Assembly: GCA_910584685.1 (NCBI GenBank)
Contig: CAJUAO010000007.1
Coordinates: 62,001 to 126,000, forward strand
DNA from: an uncultured Lachnospiraceae bacterium
GTDB lineage: Bacteria > Bacillota > Clostridia > Lachnospirales > Lachnospiraceae
Length of the DNA: 64,000 nucleotides
Reading direction: 5' to 3'
In this document: piece after piece, positions 26,632 to 35,309 of the stretch
Position numbering within the stretch: the stretch's first letter is position 1
Layout: the number at the start of each line of letters is the position of its first letter
Notes under the pieces: model-generated
Databases searched by the model: none
What the model was told of the DNA's origin: nothing
The model's input: the letters and a program-made list of their open reading frames with translations, nothing else
Translations under genes and position numbers: made by a program

Positions 26632-28504
26632 AAAAGAAATTTCCTTGAGGGTTTCCCATAAAGAGGCATACATTATAAACAAAAAAGCCTTTAAATTAAT
26701 TTATAGTCATTATCCTCAAATGATTATATCATGGATTGCGTGTGTTATTTGGAATGCTCTTACACCTTACGCTTCAATATATCTGTCTGCATTGATTATT
26801 GAGGAAATTTCCACAGACAGAAATCCTGAAAAGCTTAAAAGCCTTGTGATAATTACTTTAACAGTAACAGCCGCCATATCGCTTATAAACGCCTTTCTTT
26901 CAAAATGGAAGGATACGCAATGCGCAGGAATGTTTTATAAGGTAAACAGAATTCTTGCAAACAAGCTTCTTGACATGGATTATGTAACTATTGATGACAT
27001 TAAAACCCATGAAAGGCTTTCAACAATAAAGCAAAATCAAAATGGGGGAGGCTGGGGACTTATCAGGGTTATATGGAATTACGATTCAATTATTTCTGCC
27101 ATTTTTACCTTTATCGGAGGTATTGCGCTTACAGTTTCCCTGTTTGTCAAAGCTGTTCCCCAAGGCTCAGGCAGGCTTACGGCGCTTAATAATCCGGTGT
27201 TTATTTTTGCAGTTATTGGCATAATGCTGTTGGTTACATGTATTTCCCCTGCATTATCAAACAAGGCAGGAAGCTATTATGCAAACAGGGCCGAAAATCA
27301 TAATCTGGGAAACCGTCTTTTCGGTTTTTTCGGGTGGCTTGGGCACAGTCGGGAATATGCATCAGATGTGAGAATTTATCGTCAGGATTTAATATGTGAT
27401 AAGTATAATAGTGACAAAACAAATACCTTTGGCTCAAAGGGAATCTTTGCAAGGATGGCAAAGGGACCGGTAGGCTTGTATAATGCCGCAGCCGCTGTTG
27501 TGTCAGTGATATTTACGGGAGTTGTCTATATTTTTGTATGTCTTAAGGCTTATGGAGGCGCCTTTGGCGTAGGTCTGGTCACACAGTACATAAGCTCAAT
27601 AACAAAGGTATCCGCAAGTGTTTCACAGCTTATTGAGACAGTGGGGGATATGAGAAATAACGCTTCATTTCTTAAGCCGGTATTTGATTTTCTTGAAATA
27701 CCGAATACCATGAGACAGGGAGATAAAGCGATAGAAAAGAATGACTGTATTGATTATGAAATAGAGTTTAGGAATGTTTCCTTTAAGTATCCGGGAAGTG
27801 ACGAATACGCATTGAAAAACGTCAGTATGAGACTTAAGGCAGGAGAAAGGCTTGCTGTCGTGGGTGAAAACGGAAGCGGGAAGACAACCTTTATAAAGCT
27901 TTTATGCCGCCTTTACGAGCCTACGGAGGGAATGATACTTCTTAACGGTATAAATATAGCAGATTATAATTATTTAGAATATTTATCAATGTTTTCCGTT
28001 GTATTTCAGGACTTTAGGCTGTTTGCCTTTACCCTTGGACAAAATGTAGGTACAAGGGTTGAATATGACAAGGAAATTGTCGAAAGCTGCCTTTGTAAGG
28101 CAGGTTTTGGCGAGCGTCTTAATAAAATGGAGGAGGGAACGGAAACATACATATATAAGGAATTTAGTAAAAAGGGAGTGGATATTTCAGGCGGGGAGGC
28201 TCAGAAAATAGCTCTTGCCAGAACTCTTTACAGAGCTTCACCTTTTATAATTCTTGACGAGCCGACGGCGGCTCTTGACCCTGTTGCAGAGTCGCAGGTT
28301 TACAGTAATTTTAATGATATTGTGGGAGATAAGTCTGCCATATACATAAGCCACCGCCTTTCCTCATGCCGCTTCTGCAACGATATTGCAGTATTCCATA
28401 AGGGAGAGCTTGTGCAGAGGGGAAGCCACGAGAGCCTTAAGGAGGATGCAGGAGGAAAGTATTACGAGCTGTGGAATGCGCAGGCCCAGTATTATAATTC
28501 ATAG
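26612..28504 (+). CDS. ABC exporter half-transporter 2 (membrane plus ATPase)
   Basis: The start ATG at 26612 is nine bases after TGAGG; an in-frame ATG at 26597 is an alternative. The protein has about 630 residues with six membrane helices, then Walker A G418-E-N-G-S-G-K424, signature 'ISGGEAQKIALART', Walker B 'FIILDEPTAALDP' and 'YISHRLSS'. Both ATPase halves look catalytically complete, unlike many heterodimeric exporters with one degenerate site. It is followed by a double-hairpin terminator element. Confidence 0.9.
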   Translation: MKKVRDKKEISLRVSHKEAYIINKKAFKLIYSHYPQMIISWIACVIWNALTPYASIYLSALIIEEISTDRNPEKLKSLVIITLTVTAAISLINAFLSKWKDTQCAGMFYKVNRILANKLLDMDYVTIDDIKTHERLSTIKQNQNGGGWGLIRVIWNYDSIISAIFTFIGGIALTVSLFVKAVPQGSGRLTALNNPVFIFAVIGIMLLVTCISPALSNKAGSYYANRAENHNLGNRLFGFFGWLGHSREYASDVRIYRQDLICDKYNSDKTNTFGSKGIFARMAKGPVGLYNAAAAVVSVIFTGVVYIFVCLKAYGGAFGVGLVTQYISSITKVSASVSQLIETVGDMRNNASFLKPVFDFLEIPNTMRQGDKAIEKNDCIDYEIEFRNVSFKYPGSDEYALKNVSMRLKAGERLAVVGENGSGKTTFIKLLCRLYEPTEGMILLNGINIADYNYLEYLSMFSVVFQDFRLFAFTLGQNVGTRVEYDKEIVESCLCKAGFGERLNKMEEGTETYIYKEFSKKGVDISGGEAQKIALARTLYRASPFIILDEPTAALDPVAESQVYSNFNDIVGDKSAIYISHRLSSCRFCNDIAVFHKGELVQRGSHESLKEDAGGKYYELWNAQAQYYNS

Positions 28505-28571
28505 AAATACCTTATGCATAACGCTGGCTTGTTCAGCTTTTAAGGCGATAGCATAAAGGATAGCAATCAAA

Positions 28572-28622
28572 AATTTGGCAGAGCCAAATTATAAAGTGCC
28601 GCTGCCCCGCGGCACTTTTTTT
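28572..28622 (+). terminator. Double-hairpin terminator element
   Basis: The first stem is AATTTGGC/GCCAAATT around AGA (28572-28590). The second is AAGTGCCGC/GCGGCACTT around TGCCCC (28594-28617), followed by seven T residues reaching the stop codon of the convergent gene. The architecture matches the elements at 29438 and 52707. Confidence 0.75.
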
Positions 28623-29268
28623 AGCGAAGTATTTGGATTCTGTACGCAGTAGTCTGAGGCGGTATGCTCATTGTCATAAATGCTGCGTGAGTTACCCTGA
28701 CCCTCATACCCGGAACAAGAGATGAAAATCTTGTGCTTCTGCCAAACGGCGTTAATATAACTGCATTTGGAGCAACATTAAATCTTATGACAGACGATAA
28801 ATTTGAATTAGTCATAACGGTAATAAAGAGGTTAGTACTGTCAGTGTTAATAATCCTTCCGACGGTTGTATTATTCATGGAAGGACGGTTTACTACCTGT
28901 ATAACAAATGCCTGTGACTGTGGAGGAATGCTTCTTGTCATGGCAGCAGAGAAGGATGCGTTTATAATCATTCCGGGCTGCAGCTCATCTGCAGATATGG
29001 AATTTCCGCGCTGGCCTATAATTATTGTGTCTCTGTCTGCAATTAATGTAACAGTTTTTTCCCTGTTATTACATCTGACACATTCGTCATATGATATGGT
29101 TATAAAGCTTGTTGTGCGGTTAGAGGATATATTTTGTATAACGGCGTTAAAGGCATTGATAACAAAGTCATTTCCTATAAAGGCATTTATATCCTGTAAT
29201 GTATCTGTATTATTAAATTCATCATTGAGGGAAGCGTTAAACGTATTAAAGTTGTTTATGTTATCCAT
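28621..29268 (-). CDS. Protein with two DUF5666-like beta repeats
   Basis: The protein has 215 residues with a ribosome site GGAGG eight bases before the ATG. After an Asn/Phe-rich N-terminus (1-45), two repeats of about 75 residues follow, each with beta strands and the closing pattern 'PGM.....F..AMT.SIPPQ..A..IQ': 'ELQPGMIINASFSAAMTRSI' and 'SLVPGMRVRVTHAAFMTMSI'. These resemble DUF5666 or other OB-like modules. There is no signal peptide. The function is unknown. The gene faces the ABC exporter operon and shares its terminator region. Confidence 0.7.
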   Translation of the reverse strand: MDNINNFNTFNASLNDEFNNTDTLQDINAFIGNDFVINAFNAVIQNISSNRTTSFITISYDECVRCNNREKTVTLIADRDTIIIGQRGNSISADELQPGMIINASFSAAMTRSIPPQSQAFVIQVVNRPSMNNTTVGRIINTDSTNLFITVMTNSNLSSVIRFNVAPNAVILTPFGRSTRFSSLVPGMRVRVTHAAFMTMSIPPQTTAYRIQILR

Positions 29269-29437
29269 AATTTTACCTCCGGATAAGTATTTAAATATAG
29301 AAATCCTCGTTATAGTATATGCGGAGGATAATATAAGGTTACGGTTATATACATGACATGGGAATGTAATTAGGTGAGAGTCAAGAATGAAAAATAGTGT
29401 TAGATATAAAATATAAAATAAGAAAAATTGTTTGTTT

Positions 29438-29628
29438 TATGGTATAATGTTGACGCAGAAGGACATTGCGTCAACTTATGATTCCATGTGTGCTAAAGCA
29501 CGTAAAATTATGGTATAATAGTTTCGGCACAGCCGAAACATGCAAGTTGCTCTGCAACTTTTTATGTGCAAAAAACTGCACGGGAATATGGTATAATAGT
29601 TTGAAACATGCAAGTTGTTCTGCAAACT
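29438..29628 (+). repeat. Tandem -10-like and hairpin repeats (three units)
   Basis: TATGGTATAAT recurs with its TATAAT at 29443, 29514 and 29592, spaced 71 and 78 bases. Each copy is followed by a stem: GTTGACGC/GCGTCAAC, GTTTCGGC/GCCGAAAC, and a collapsed GTTT-G-AAAC. The second and third copies continue with ATGCAAGTTG and a second stem (AAGTTGC/GCAACTT plus TTT in copy 2). If TATAAT were a working -10, transcription would start inside the first stem, so promoter function is uncertain. The stretch 29269-29672 holds no gene other than this array. Confidence 0.6.
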
Positions 29629-29672
29629 TGTGAATGTGCGGCCCATAAATCCGTGGGGAAATGAGGAGAAAC

Positions 29673-30083
29673 ATGGAAATTAAAAATAATAAACCTTCGG
29701 GAACAATAATGTTCCATATAAATAATCTTAAAAAGGAAAAGCAGCTTAAAGAGCTTTCCAGAAGCTTAGGTTTTGTCACAAGAGCCATTAAGCAGCAGGA
29801 TATAAATAAGTCTGTAGGCAGCATATGCCTGCAGGGAGGAATTAAAGGCGGAAGCTTGGTTTCAAAAGGGGAAAAAATAAAAGCGCCTGATAAATATAAG
29901 CTTCCCGAGCTGTTTATTTTTTCAGGGCTGTCTGACGAAAATATTGATAAATTTCTTGAAGAATACAGGAAGTCAGGAATAGAGCCGGTAGGCTTAAAGG
30001 CGGTAGTGACGCCGACAAATATATCATGGAGCATATATGAGCTTGTGTGTGAGCTGGAAAAGGAAAAAAGCATTGGATTGTGA
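29673..30083 (+). CDS. DUF3783 protein
   Basis: The start ATG at 29673 is four bases after GAGGAG; an ATG at 29661 is in frame. The protein has 136 residues. The DUF3783 signature is at the C-terminal half: 'LPELFIFSGLSDENIDKFLE', then 'GLKAVVTPTNISWSIYEL'. The N-terminal 70 residues are basic. The function of the family is not known. It overlaps the following MATE gene by 47 bases if that gene starts at 30037, so the two are probably translated together. Confidence 0.75.
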   Translation: MEIKNNKPSGTIMFHINNLKKEKQLKELSRSLGFVTRAIKQQDINKSVGSICLQGGIKGGSLVSKGEKIKAPDKYKLPELFIFSGLSDENIDKFLEEYRKSGIEPVGLKAVVTPTNISWSIYELVCELEKEKSIGL

Positions 30084-31410
30084 TTTTACAAAAGGAAATA
30101 TAACTAAAAATCTTTTAAAATTTTCACTTCCCCTAATGGCAGGAAATCTTTTGCAGCAGCTTTATAATATAGCTGATACCCTTATAGTGGGAAGATATCT
30201 GGGAGAAAATGCCTTAGCGGCAGTCGGCTCCTCGTATACGCTTATGGTATTTCTTACCTCCATATTGTCGGGACTGTGTATGGGAAGTAGCGCATATTTT
30301 TCCATGCAGTTTGGAAAAAAGGATGATGATAGGCTGAAAAAGGGAATTTTCATGTCGTTTATCGTTATAGGAATAATATCGCTGGCGATTAATATAGCAG
30401 CCTTTACAGGCATTGACGCAATAATATGGTTTATGAGAGTAAAGGGAGCTATAGTAAAGGAGCTTATGAGGGAATATTTGCTTTGTATATTCTCAGGGAT
30501 ACCTGCCGTATTTTTGTACAATTATTTTGCAAATCTCTTAAGGTCTGTTGGCAATTCCATGATTCCACTTGTTTTTCTTGGAATATCGGCAGGTTTGAAC
30601 ATAGCCTTAGATTTGCTTTTTGTCATAGGCTTTAATCAGGGGGTAATCGGCGCTGCTGCGGCGACAGCTATAGCCCAGTATGTGTCAGGCGTGGGAATTA
30701 CAGTATATTACGCTGTAAAATGCAGTCAACTCCATATAAAAAAAGTACATATGAGATGGGAGGGCAGTATATTAAAGGAAATTACAGGCTTGTCAGTTCT
30801 TACATGCGTACAGCAGTCGGTTATGAACTTTGGAATACTTATGGTGCAGGGGCTTGTAAACAGCTTTGGAACAGTGGTGATGGCAGCCTTTGCAGCAGCG
30901 GTAAAAATAGACTCATTTGCCTATTCTCCCGTTCAGGATTTTGGAAATGCCTTTTCTACATATGTTGCGCAAAATTACGGCGCAGGAAAGATGGACAGGA
31001 TAAAAGAAGGAATGAAAAAAGCAGTTCTTCTTGTGTTTGTATTCTGTATGGCTATAAGCGGTGCTGTATATGTTTTTGGAAGCAGATTAATGTCATTGTT
31101 TGTTGACAGTTCTAATACAGATGTTATAGCCGTGGGAGCAGGGTATCTCAGGGTGGAGGGAGCATTTTATTTTGGTATAGGACTGCTGTTTATATTTTAC
31201 GGATATTTCAGGGCAGTGGGAAAGCCGTCTGTTTCAGTGGCCCTTACTGTTATTTCGCTTGGAACAAGGGTTGCGCTTGCATATATGCTGGCGGCCTTTT
31301 TGAAGGTGGGAGTAATTGGAATATGGGCGGCGGTGCCTGTCGGGTGGCTGCTTGCTGATATTGCGGGAGCGGTATTTTTAAAAAAACATAGAAAGACATA
31401 TACAAGCTAA
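30037..31410 (+). CDS. MATE-family multidrug/Na+ efflux transporter
   Basis: The protein has up to 457 residues with 12 hydrophobic helices, in two similar halves starting 'LPLMAGNLLQQLYNIADTLI' and 'SVLTCVQQSVMNFGILMVQG'. The MATE pattern 'VGRYLGENALAAVG' and 'VAQNYGAGK' are both present. It exports cationic drugs or other compounds using a cation gradient. The start is either the ATG at 30037 with GGAG five bases upstream, or a TTG at 30073 which gives a more typical N-terminus ('DFTKGNITKNLLKFSLP'). Confidence 0.9.
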   Translation: MSLCVSWKRKKALDCDFTKGNITKNLLKFSLPLMAGNLLQQLYNIADTLIVGRYLGENALAAVGSSYTLMVFLTSILSGLCMGSSAYFSMQFGKKDDDRLKKGIFMSFIVIGIISLAINIAAFTGIDAIIWFMRVKGAIVKELMREYLLCIFSGIPAVFLYNYFANLLRSVGNSMIPLVFLGISAGLNIALDLLFVIGFNQGVIGAAAATAIAQYVSGVGITVYYAVKCSQLHIKKVHMRWEGSILKEITGLSVLTCVQQSVMNFGILMVQGLVNSFGTVVMAAFAAAVKIDSFAYSPVQDFGNAFSTYVAQNYGAGKMDRIKEGMKKAVLLVFVFCMAISGAVYVFGSRLMSLFVDSSNTDVIAVGAGYLRVEGAFYFGIGLLFIFYGYFRAVGKPSVSVALTVISLGTRVALAYMLAAFLKVGVIGIWAAVPVGWLLADIAGAVFLKKHRKTYTS

Positions 31411-31449
31411 TATATTATTTGAGAAAATTAAGAAAGCGAGGTATTTAAA

Positions 31450-32511
31450 ATGAACACCCCAAAACCATTAAAAGCAGGAGACAAGGTTGCAATAGTCAGC
31501 CTTTCGAGCGGAATGCTTGGCGAGGAATATTGCAGTCACAATATAGAAAAGGGTATAAAAAGATTAGAGCAATTCTCTCTAAAGCCTGTTTTTATGCCTA
31601 ATGCCCTTAAAGGAGTAAAATATCTGCATGAGCGCCCTGAAAAAAGAGCGGAGGATTTAAAGAGCGCATTCACGGATACCTCCATAAAAGGCATTATCTG
31701 CTCCATAGGCGGCGACGATACATATCGTCTGCTTCCATATCTTATGGAGGATGAGGAATTTAAAAAAGCAGTATCAAATTCGCCGAAGCTGTTTACAGGC
31801 TTTTCCGACACAACCATAAATCATCTCATGCTTTACAGGCTTGGACTTCAAACCTACTATGGACCATGCTTTATCTGTGATTTAGGCGAGATAGCAGATG
31901 AAATGCTGCCCTATACAAAAAGAGCCTTCAGCGGGTACTTTGAAGATTACAGAACGTGGACAATTACCCCAAGCGATATATGGTATGAGGAAAGAAAGGA
32001 TTTTTCTGCGGCGGCATTAGGAACAAATCGCGTGGAGCATAAGGAAGCTCATGGCTATGAGCTTTTACAGGGAAATCCCATATTTGAAGGGGAGCTTTTG
32101 GGAGGCTGTCTTGAAAGCATTTATGATATATTAACCTCGACAAGATATAGTGACGAGGGTGATATATGCAAAAAATATAATATTTTTCCAGATAAAGATA
32201 TATGGAAGGGAAAAATAATGTTTTTGGAAACCTGTGAGGAGAAGCCTGCTCCGGAAACTGTTTTTGAAGAGCTTAAGGCTATTGAAGAAACAGGCGCATT
32301 TGACGCTGTAAGAGGAATTATTGTAGGAAAGCCACAGGATGAAAAATATTATGAAGAGTATAAGGAAATTTACAGGGAGCTTCTTGGAAAGCATGAAATA
32401 TCAATTTTATATAACGTGAATTTTGGACATGCAGCTCCAAGAGCAGCGCTTCCCTATGGAGCCATGGCAAGGGTAAATTATGACAAACAGGAGATTTCCT
32501 TTATAAAATAA
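31450..32511 (+). CDS. S66-family LD-carboxypeptidase / MccF-like peptidase
   Basis: The protein has 353 residues, with no signal peptide, so it acts in the cytosol. The N-terminal domain starts 'PLKAGDKVAIVSLSSG', and the nucleophile elbow is 'TGFSDTT' (S119). The Glu lies in 'FLETCEEKP' and the His in 'NFGHAAPRAALPYG' (H327). S66 enzymes cleave L,D-bonds in recycled muropeptides or detoxify microcin-like compounds; the length and 'FGHAAP' fit the MccF-like group. Its placement after a MATE exporter fits self-protection or drug resistance, but this is inference. Confidence 0.85.
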   Translation: MNTPKPLKAGDKVAIVSLSSGMLGEEYCSHNIEKGIKRLEQFSLKPVFMPNALKGVKYLHERPEKRAEDLKSAFTDTSIKGIICSIGGDDTYRLLPYLMEDEEFKKAVSNSPKLFTGFSDTTINHLMLYRLGLQTYYGPCFICDLGEIADEMLPYTKRAFSGYFEDYRTWTITPSDIWYEERKDFSAAALGTNRVEHKEAHGYELLQGNPIFEGELLGGCLESIYDILTSTRYSDEGDICKKYNIFPDKDIWKGKIMFLETCEEKPAPETVFEELKAIEETGAFDAVRGIIVGKPQDEKYYEEYKEIYRELLGKHEISILYNVNFGHAAPRAALPYGAMARVNYDKQEISFIK

Positions 32512-32541
32512 TAATACGGACATGACTTTTTTCAGCTAATG

Positions 32542-32560
32542 CTTATAATGTACTTATAAG
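32542..32560 (+). promoter_or_regulatory. Inverted repeat over putative -10 of rhamnosidase
   Basis: CTTATAA and TTATAAG (7 bp) are separated by TGTAC, and the left arm contains TATAAT at 32544-32549, a likely -10. The position suggests a repressor operator controlling the downstream GH78 gene. The regulator is not in this window. Confidence 0.4.
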
Positions 32561-32595
32561 GCTTAAGGTAAAAAATAAGAGAGGAAGAAACCAAT

Positions 32596-35235
32596 ATGAA
32601 AATTACCAACATGAGAGTGCAGTGCCTGAGCAATCCAATAGGAATTCAGGAGTTAAATCCTGTGCTAAGCTACACGCTAAAGCCGGAGGATTTGGAAAAA
32701 ACAGAGGAAGGGAGCATACATATTTGTCAAAGCAGGTATCGCATACTGGCGGCGTCAAAAAAGGAGCTTCTATATGATGATATTGGCGATTTATGGGATT
32801 CCGGCACAGTAGAGCAGCAGGAAACCTTTGGGATTGTTTACAGGGGAAGAAAGCTTTCCTCAAGGGAAAAGGCTTACTGGAAGGTAAAGGTATGGGACAA
32901 TGAAGGACACGCTTCCTGCTGGAGCCATATTTCCTCATGGGAAATGGGATTATTCAGTGAAGACTGGAATGGGGAATGGATTGGACAGGGAGATGACTAC
33001 GATGGCGATAAATCGTCGTCGCCTATGTTTGTTTGTGATTTTACCGCCGATATATCGGATATTAAGCATGCGCGTCTGTATATAAGCGGTCTTGGAATTT
33101 TTCAGGCATATTTAAACGGGAAAAAAATATTGGAAAATCTTTTTGAGCCGGGGGAAAGCGACGCTGCAAAAACGGTTTATTATGTTACCTATGACGTAAG
33201 CGAAATGCTGATAAACGGTGACAATGCTTTGGGAGTGATACTTGGAAACGGCCAGTATACTAATTTTCAATATAATCCTGTTATGACAAATCCCGACGGA
33301 ACACTTAATCCTGCCCACAGGTATCAGAAGAATGACGGAGGCTTTATTAAGCCGGGAATAAGCGGCAATAAAAAGCTGATTGCGCAGCTTGAAATAACTT
33401 ATAAAAACGGAGAAAGAGTTACGGCAGTATCCTCCGGCAAAGGCTGGAGATGGACAGAGGGACCTGTGGTTTTTCAGAACTGGTACGGAGGAGAGGACTA
33501 TGACGCAACAAAGGAGATACAGGACTGGAATATGCCCGGAGGCGGCAGAAATGGCTGGAAGCCGGCAGTCATAATGGCTTCGCCTAAAGGCAGGCTTATT
33601 GGAAGGGAGTTTCTTCCTATTAAAATAATGGAGAAAATACCGGCAAAAAGCGTGAGAAGGTTAAAAAACGAAAATTTTCTTGTAGATATGGGCAGAAACG
33701 GAGCAGGCTTTCCGGAAATAAACCTTATGACAAGCCCGGAAATGAGAGGAATGTGGATTAAAATGTATCCTGCCGAGCTGCTTAATGAGGATAAGGAGGG
33801 AGTAAACCAAGCCTCCTGTACACAGAGCTGGAGTGAAAGGTTTCAGTGCGCTATTATTGATTCCTACAGGATAAAGGGAACAGGCAATGAAACATGGCAT
33901 CCGTCTTTTTGCTATCAGGGCTTTCAATATGTTGAAGTAGAAGGCTGGCAGCAAGAATTAACTGCAGAAAACTTTAAATATTGTATTATCCGCACAGCTA
34001 ACGATAAATTGGGATATATTAAGAGCTCAAATGAAAGGCTTAACAAAATAAATCAAATGGTGGAACATTCTATGGAAAGCAATATGTTTGGAGCCTTTAC
34101 CGATTGTCCCCAGATTGAAAAGCTGGGCTGGATTGAAACGAGCCATCTGATGTTTCGCTCATTGGCAGGTACTTACGATATAAGCTCATGGATGAGGAAA
34201 ATAATACATGATATTACAGATTCACAGCTTGACAGGGAGCAGGCAGAATATGAAAATAACGAGCCGGAGGGCTATGTTCCCGCTATTATTCCCGAGTATC
34301 AGAGGATTGTAGGGCTGCACCGGGACCCTAATTGGAATGGAGCGTGTATATTTACCCCGTGGGAGTATTATATGTACTATGGAGACAAAACAATACTTAA
34401 AAAATGCTATCCGGTAATGAAAAATTATCTTAAGTATCTTAATGGCTGCGTTAAAAACGGAGTACTTGAGGATTATGCCCAAATGGGAGAATGGGGAGAG
34501 CTTCACGGAAATACGCCTTCGGTTTTGGTTGCTACCTGCGCCTATTATAAAATGCTAAGGATTATGGAGAAGGCAGCGCGCATTATGGAGGATGAGACAG
34601 AGGCCCTTTCAATGAAGGATATGGCAGAGCTTACAAGAGCTGCATTTTATAACCACCCGGAGTGCTATGACAGCCAGACAAAAAGCTATGGAAGCGGAAG
34701 CCAGTCAAGCTATGGATACGTCCTTTCCGTAGGGTTAGTGCGTGACGGACAAATACCGGAAACCGTAGAAAAGCTTGTGGAGGTAATAAAAAATAATGAT
34801 TATCATCTGTCATCAGGGGAGGTAGGCTTAAAGCAGGTATTTCTGGCCCTTGCAGAAAACGGTAGAAATGACGTGATATATAAGATGATAATGAATAAGA
34901 CAGCTCCAAGCTATGGCTTTTTTGCCGATATGGGCTTAACCACCCTGCCGGAATATTGGAATTGCCATGAGCTTTGGAACGGAATGGTAAGAAGCTTCAA
35001 TCATGCAATGATGGGACATGTAAAGGAATGGCTGTCCTTTTATATGCTGGGAGTAAAGCCGCTTGAGCCGGGCTTTTCAAAGGTAAAAATATCTCCTTAT
35101 CTGCCGGAGGATATTGACAGGCTTGAGGGTGAGGTTTCAACACCGTACGGGAATATATATGTGCTGTGTGAAAGGACGGATAAAGTGGTCAGGGTGAAAA
35201 CAAAAGCGCCGTACGGTATTTGTGTAATGGATTAA
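32596..35235 (+). CDS. Alpha-L-rhamnosidase, GH78
   Basis: The protein has 879 residues with the domain order of GH78: an N-terminal beta module ('ELNPVLSYTL', 'QSRYRILAAS'), a second module ('ISGLGIFQAYLNGKKI', 'GVILGNGQYTN'), an (alpha/alpha)6 catalytic barrel from about 480 ('FTDCPQIEKLGWIETSHL', 'FTPWEYYMYYGD') and a C-terminal beta domain. The acid Glu in the 'DCPQ..E' motif is kept. There is no signal peptide, so it removes rhamnose from imported oligosaccharides such as rhamnogalacturonan fragments. It matches the PL11 lyase at 53688 in substrate. Confidence 0.9.
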   Translation: MKITNMRVQCLSNPIGIQELNPVLSYTLKPEDLEKTEEGSIHICQSRYRILAASKKELLYDDIGDLWDSGTVEQQETFGIVYRGRKLSSREKAYWKVKVWDNEGHASCWSHISSWEMGLFSEDWNGEWIGQGDDYDGDKSSSPMFVCDFTADISDIKHARLYISGLGIFQAYLNGKKILENLFEPGESDAAKTVYYVTYDVSEMLINGDNALGVILGNGQYTNFQYNPVMTNPDGTLNPAHRYQKNDGGFIKPGISGNKKLIAQLEITYKNGERVTAVSSGKGWRWTEGPVVFQNWYGGEDYDATKEIQDWNMPGGGRNGWKPAVIMASPKGRLIGREFLPIKIMEKIPAKSVRRLKNENFLVDMGRNGAGFPEINLMTSPEMRGMWIKMYPAELLNEDKEGVNQASCTQSWSERFQCAIIDSYRIKGTGNETWHPSFCYQGFQYVEVEGWQQELTAENFKYCIIRTANDKLGYIKSSNERLNKINQMVEHSMESNMFGAFTDCPQIEKLGWIETSHLMFRSLAGTYDISSWMRKIIHDITDSQLDREQAEYENNEPEGYVPAIIPEYQRIVGLHRDPNWNGACIFTPWEYYMYYGDKTILKKCYPVMKNYLKYLNGCVKNGVLEDYAQMGEWGELHGNTPSVLVATCAYYKMLRIMEKAARIMEDETEALSMKDMAELTRAAFYNHPECYDSQTKSYGSGSQSSYGYVLSVGLVRDGQIPETVEKLVEVIKNNDYHLSSGEVGLKQVFLALAENGRNDVIYKMIMNKTAPSYGFFADMGLTTLPEYWNCHELWNGMVRSFNHAMMGHVKEWLSFYMLGVKPLEPGFSKVKISPYLPEDIDRLEGEVSTPYGNIYVLCERTDKVVRVKTKAPYGICVMD

Positions 35236-35250
35236 ATATATTATAAAAAC

Positions 35251-35305
35251 AGACTGCCCCATTTACATGATGTTTAAAATCATGTAAACAGGGCAGCCTT
35301 TTTAA
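35251..35305. terminator. Bidirectional terminator between GH78 and small secreted protein
   Basis: AGACTGCCC-CATTTACATGAT pairs with ATCATGTAAA-CAGGGCAGCCT (35251-35271 with 35279-35299), followed by T-rich sequence on the plus strand and A-rich sequence before it for the minus strand. It serves both converging genes. Confidence 0.85.
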
Positions 35306-35309
35306 AAAC

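Noticed and set aside
28733..29356. Plus-strand open frame opposite the two-repeat protein
   Set aside because: The minus-strand frame has a GGAGG site and internal protein repeats; the plus-strand frame has neither.
29443..29597. Three independent promoters
   Set aside because: The TATAAT boxes lack good -35 elements and transcription would start inside the following stem, so I report them as repeat parts instead.
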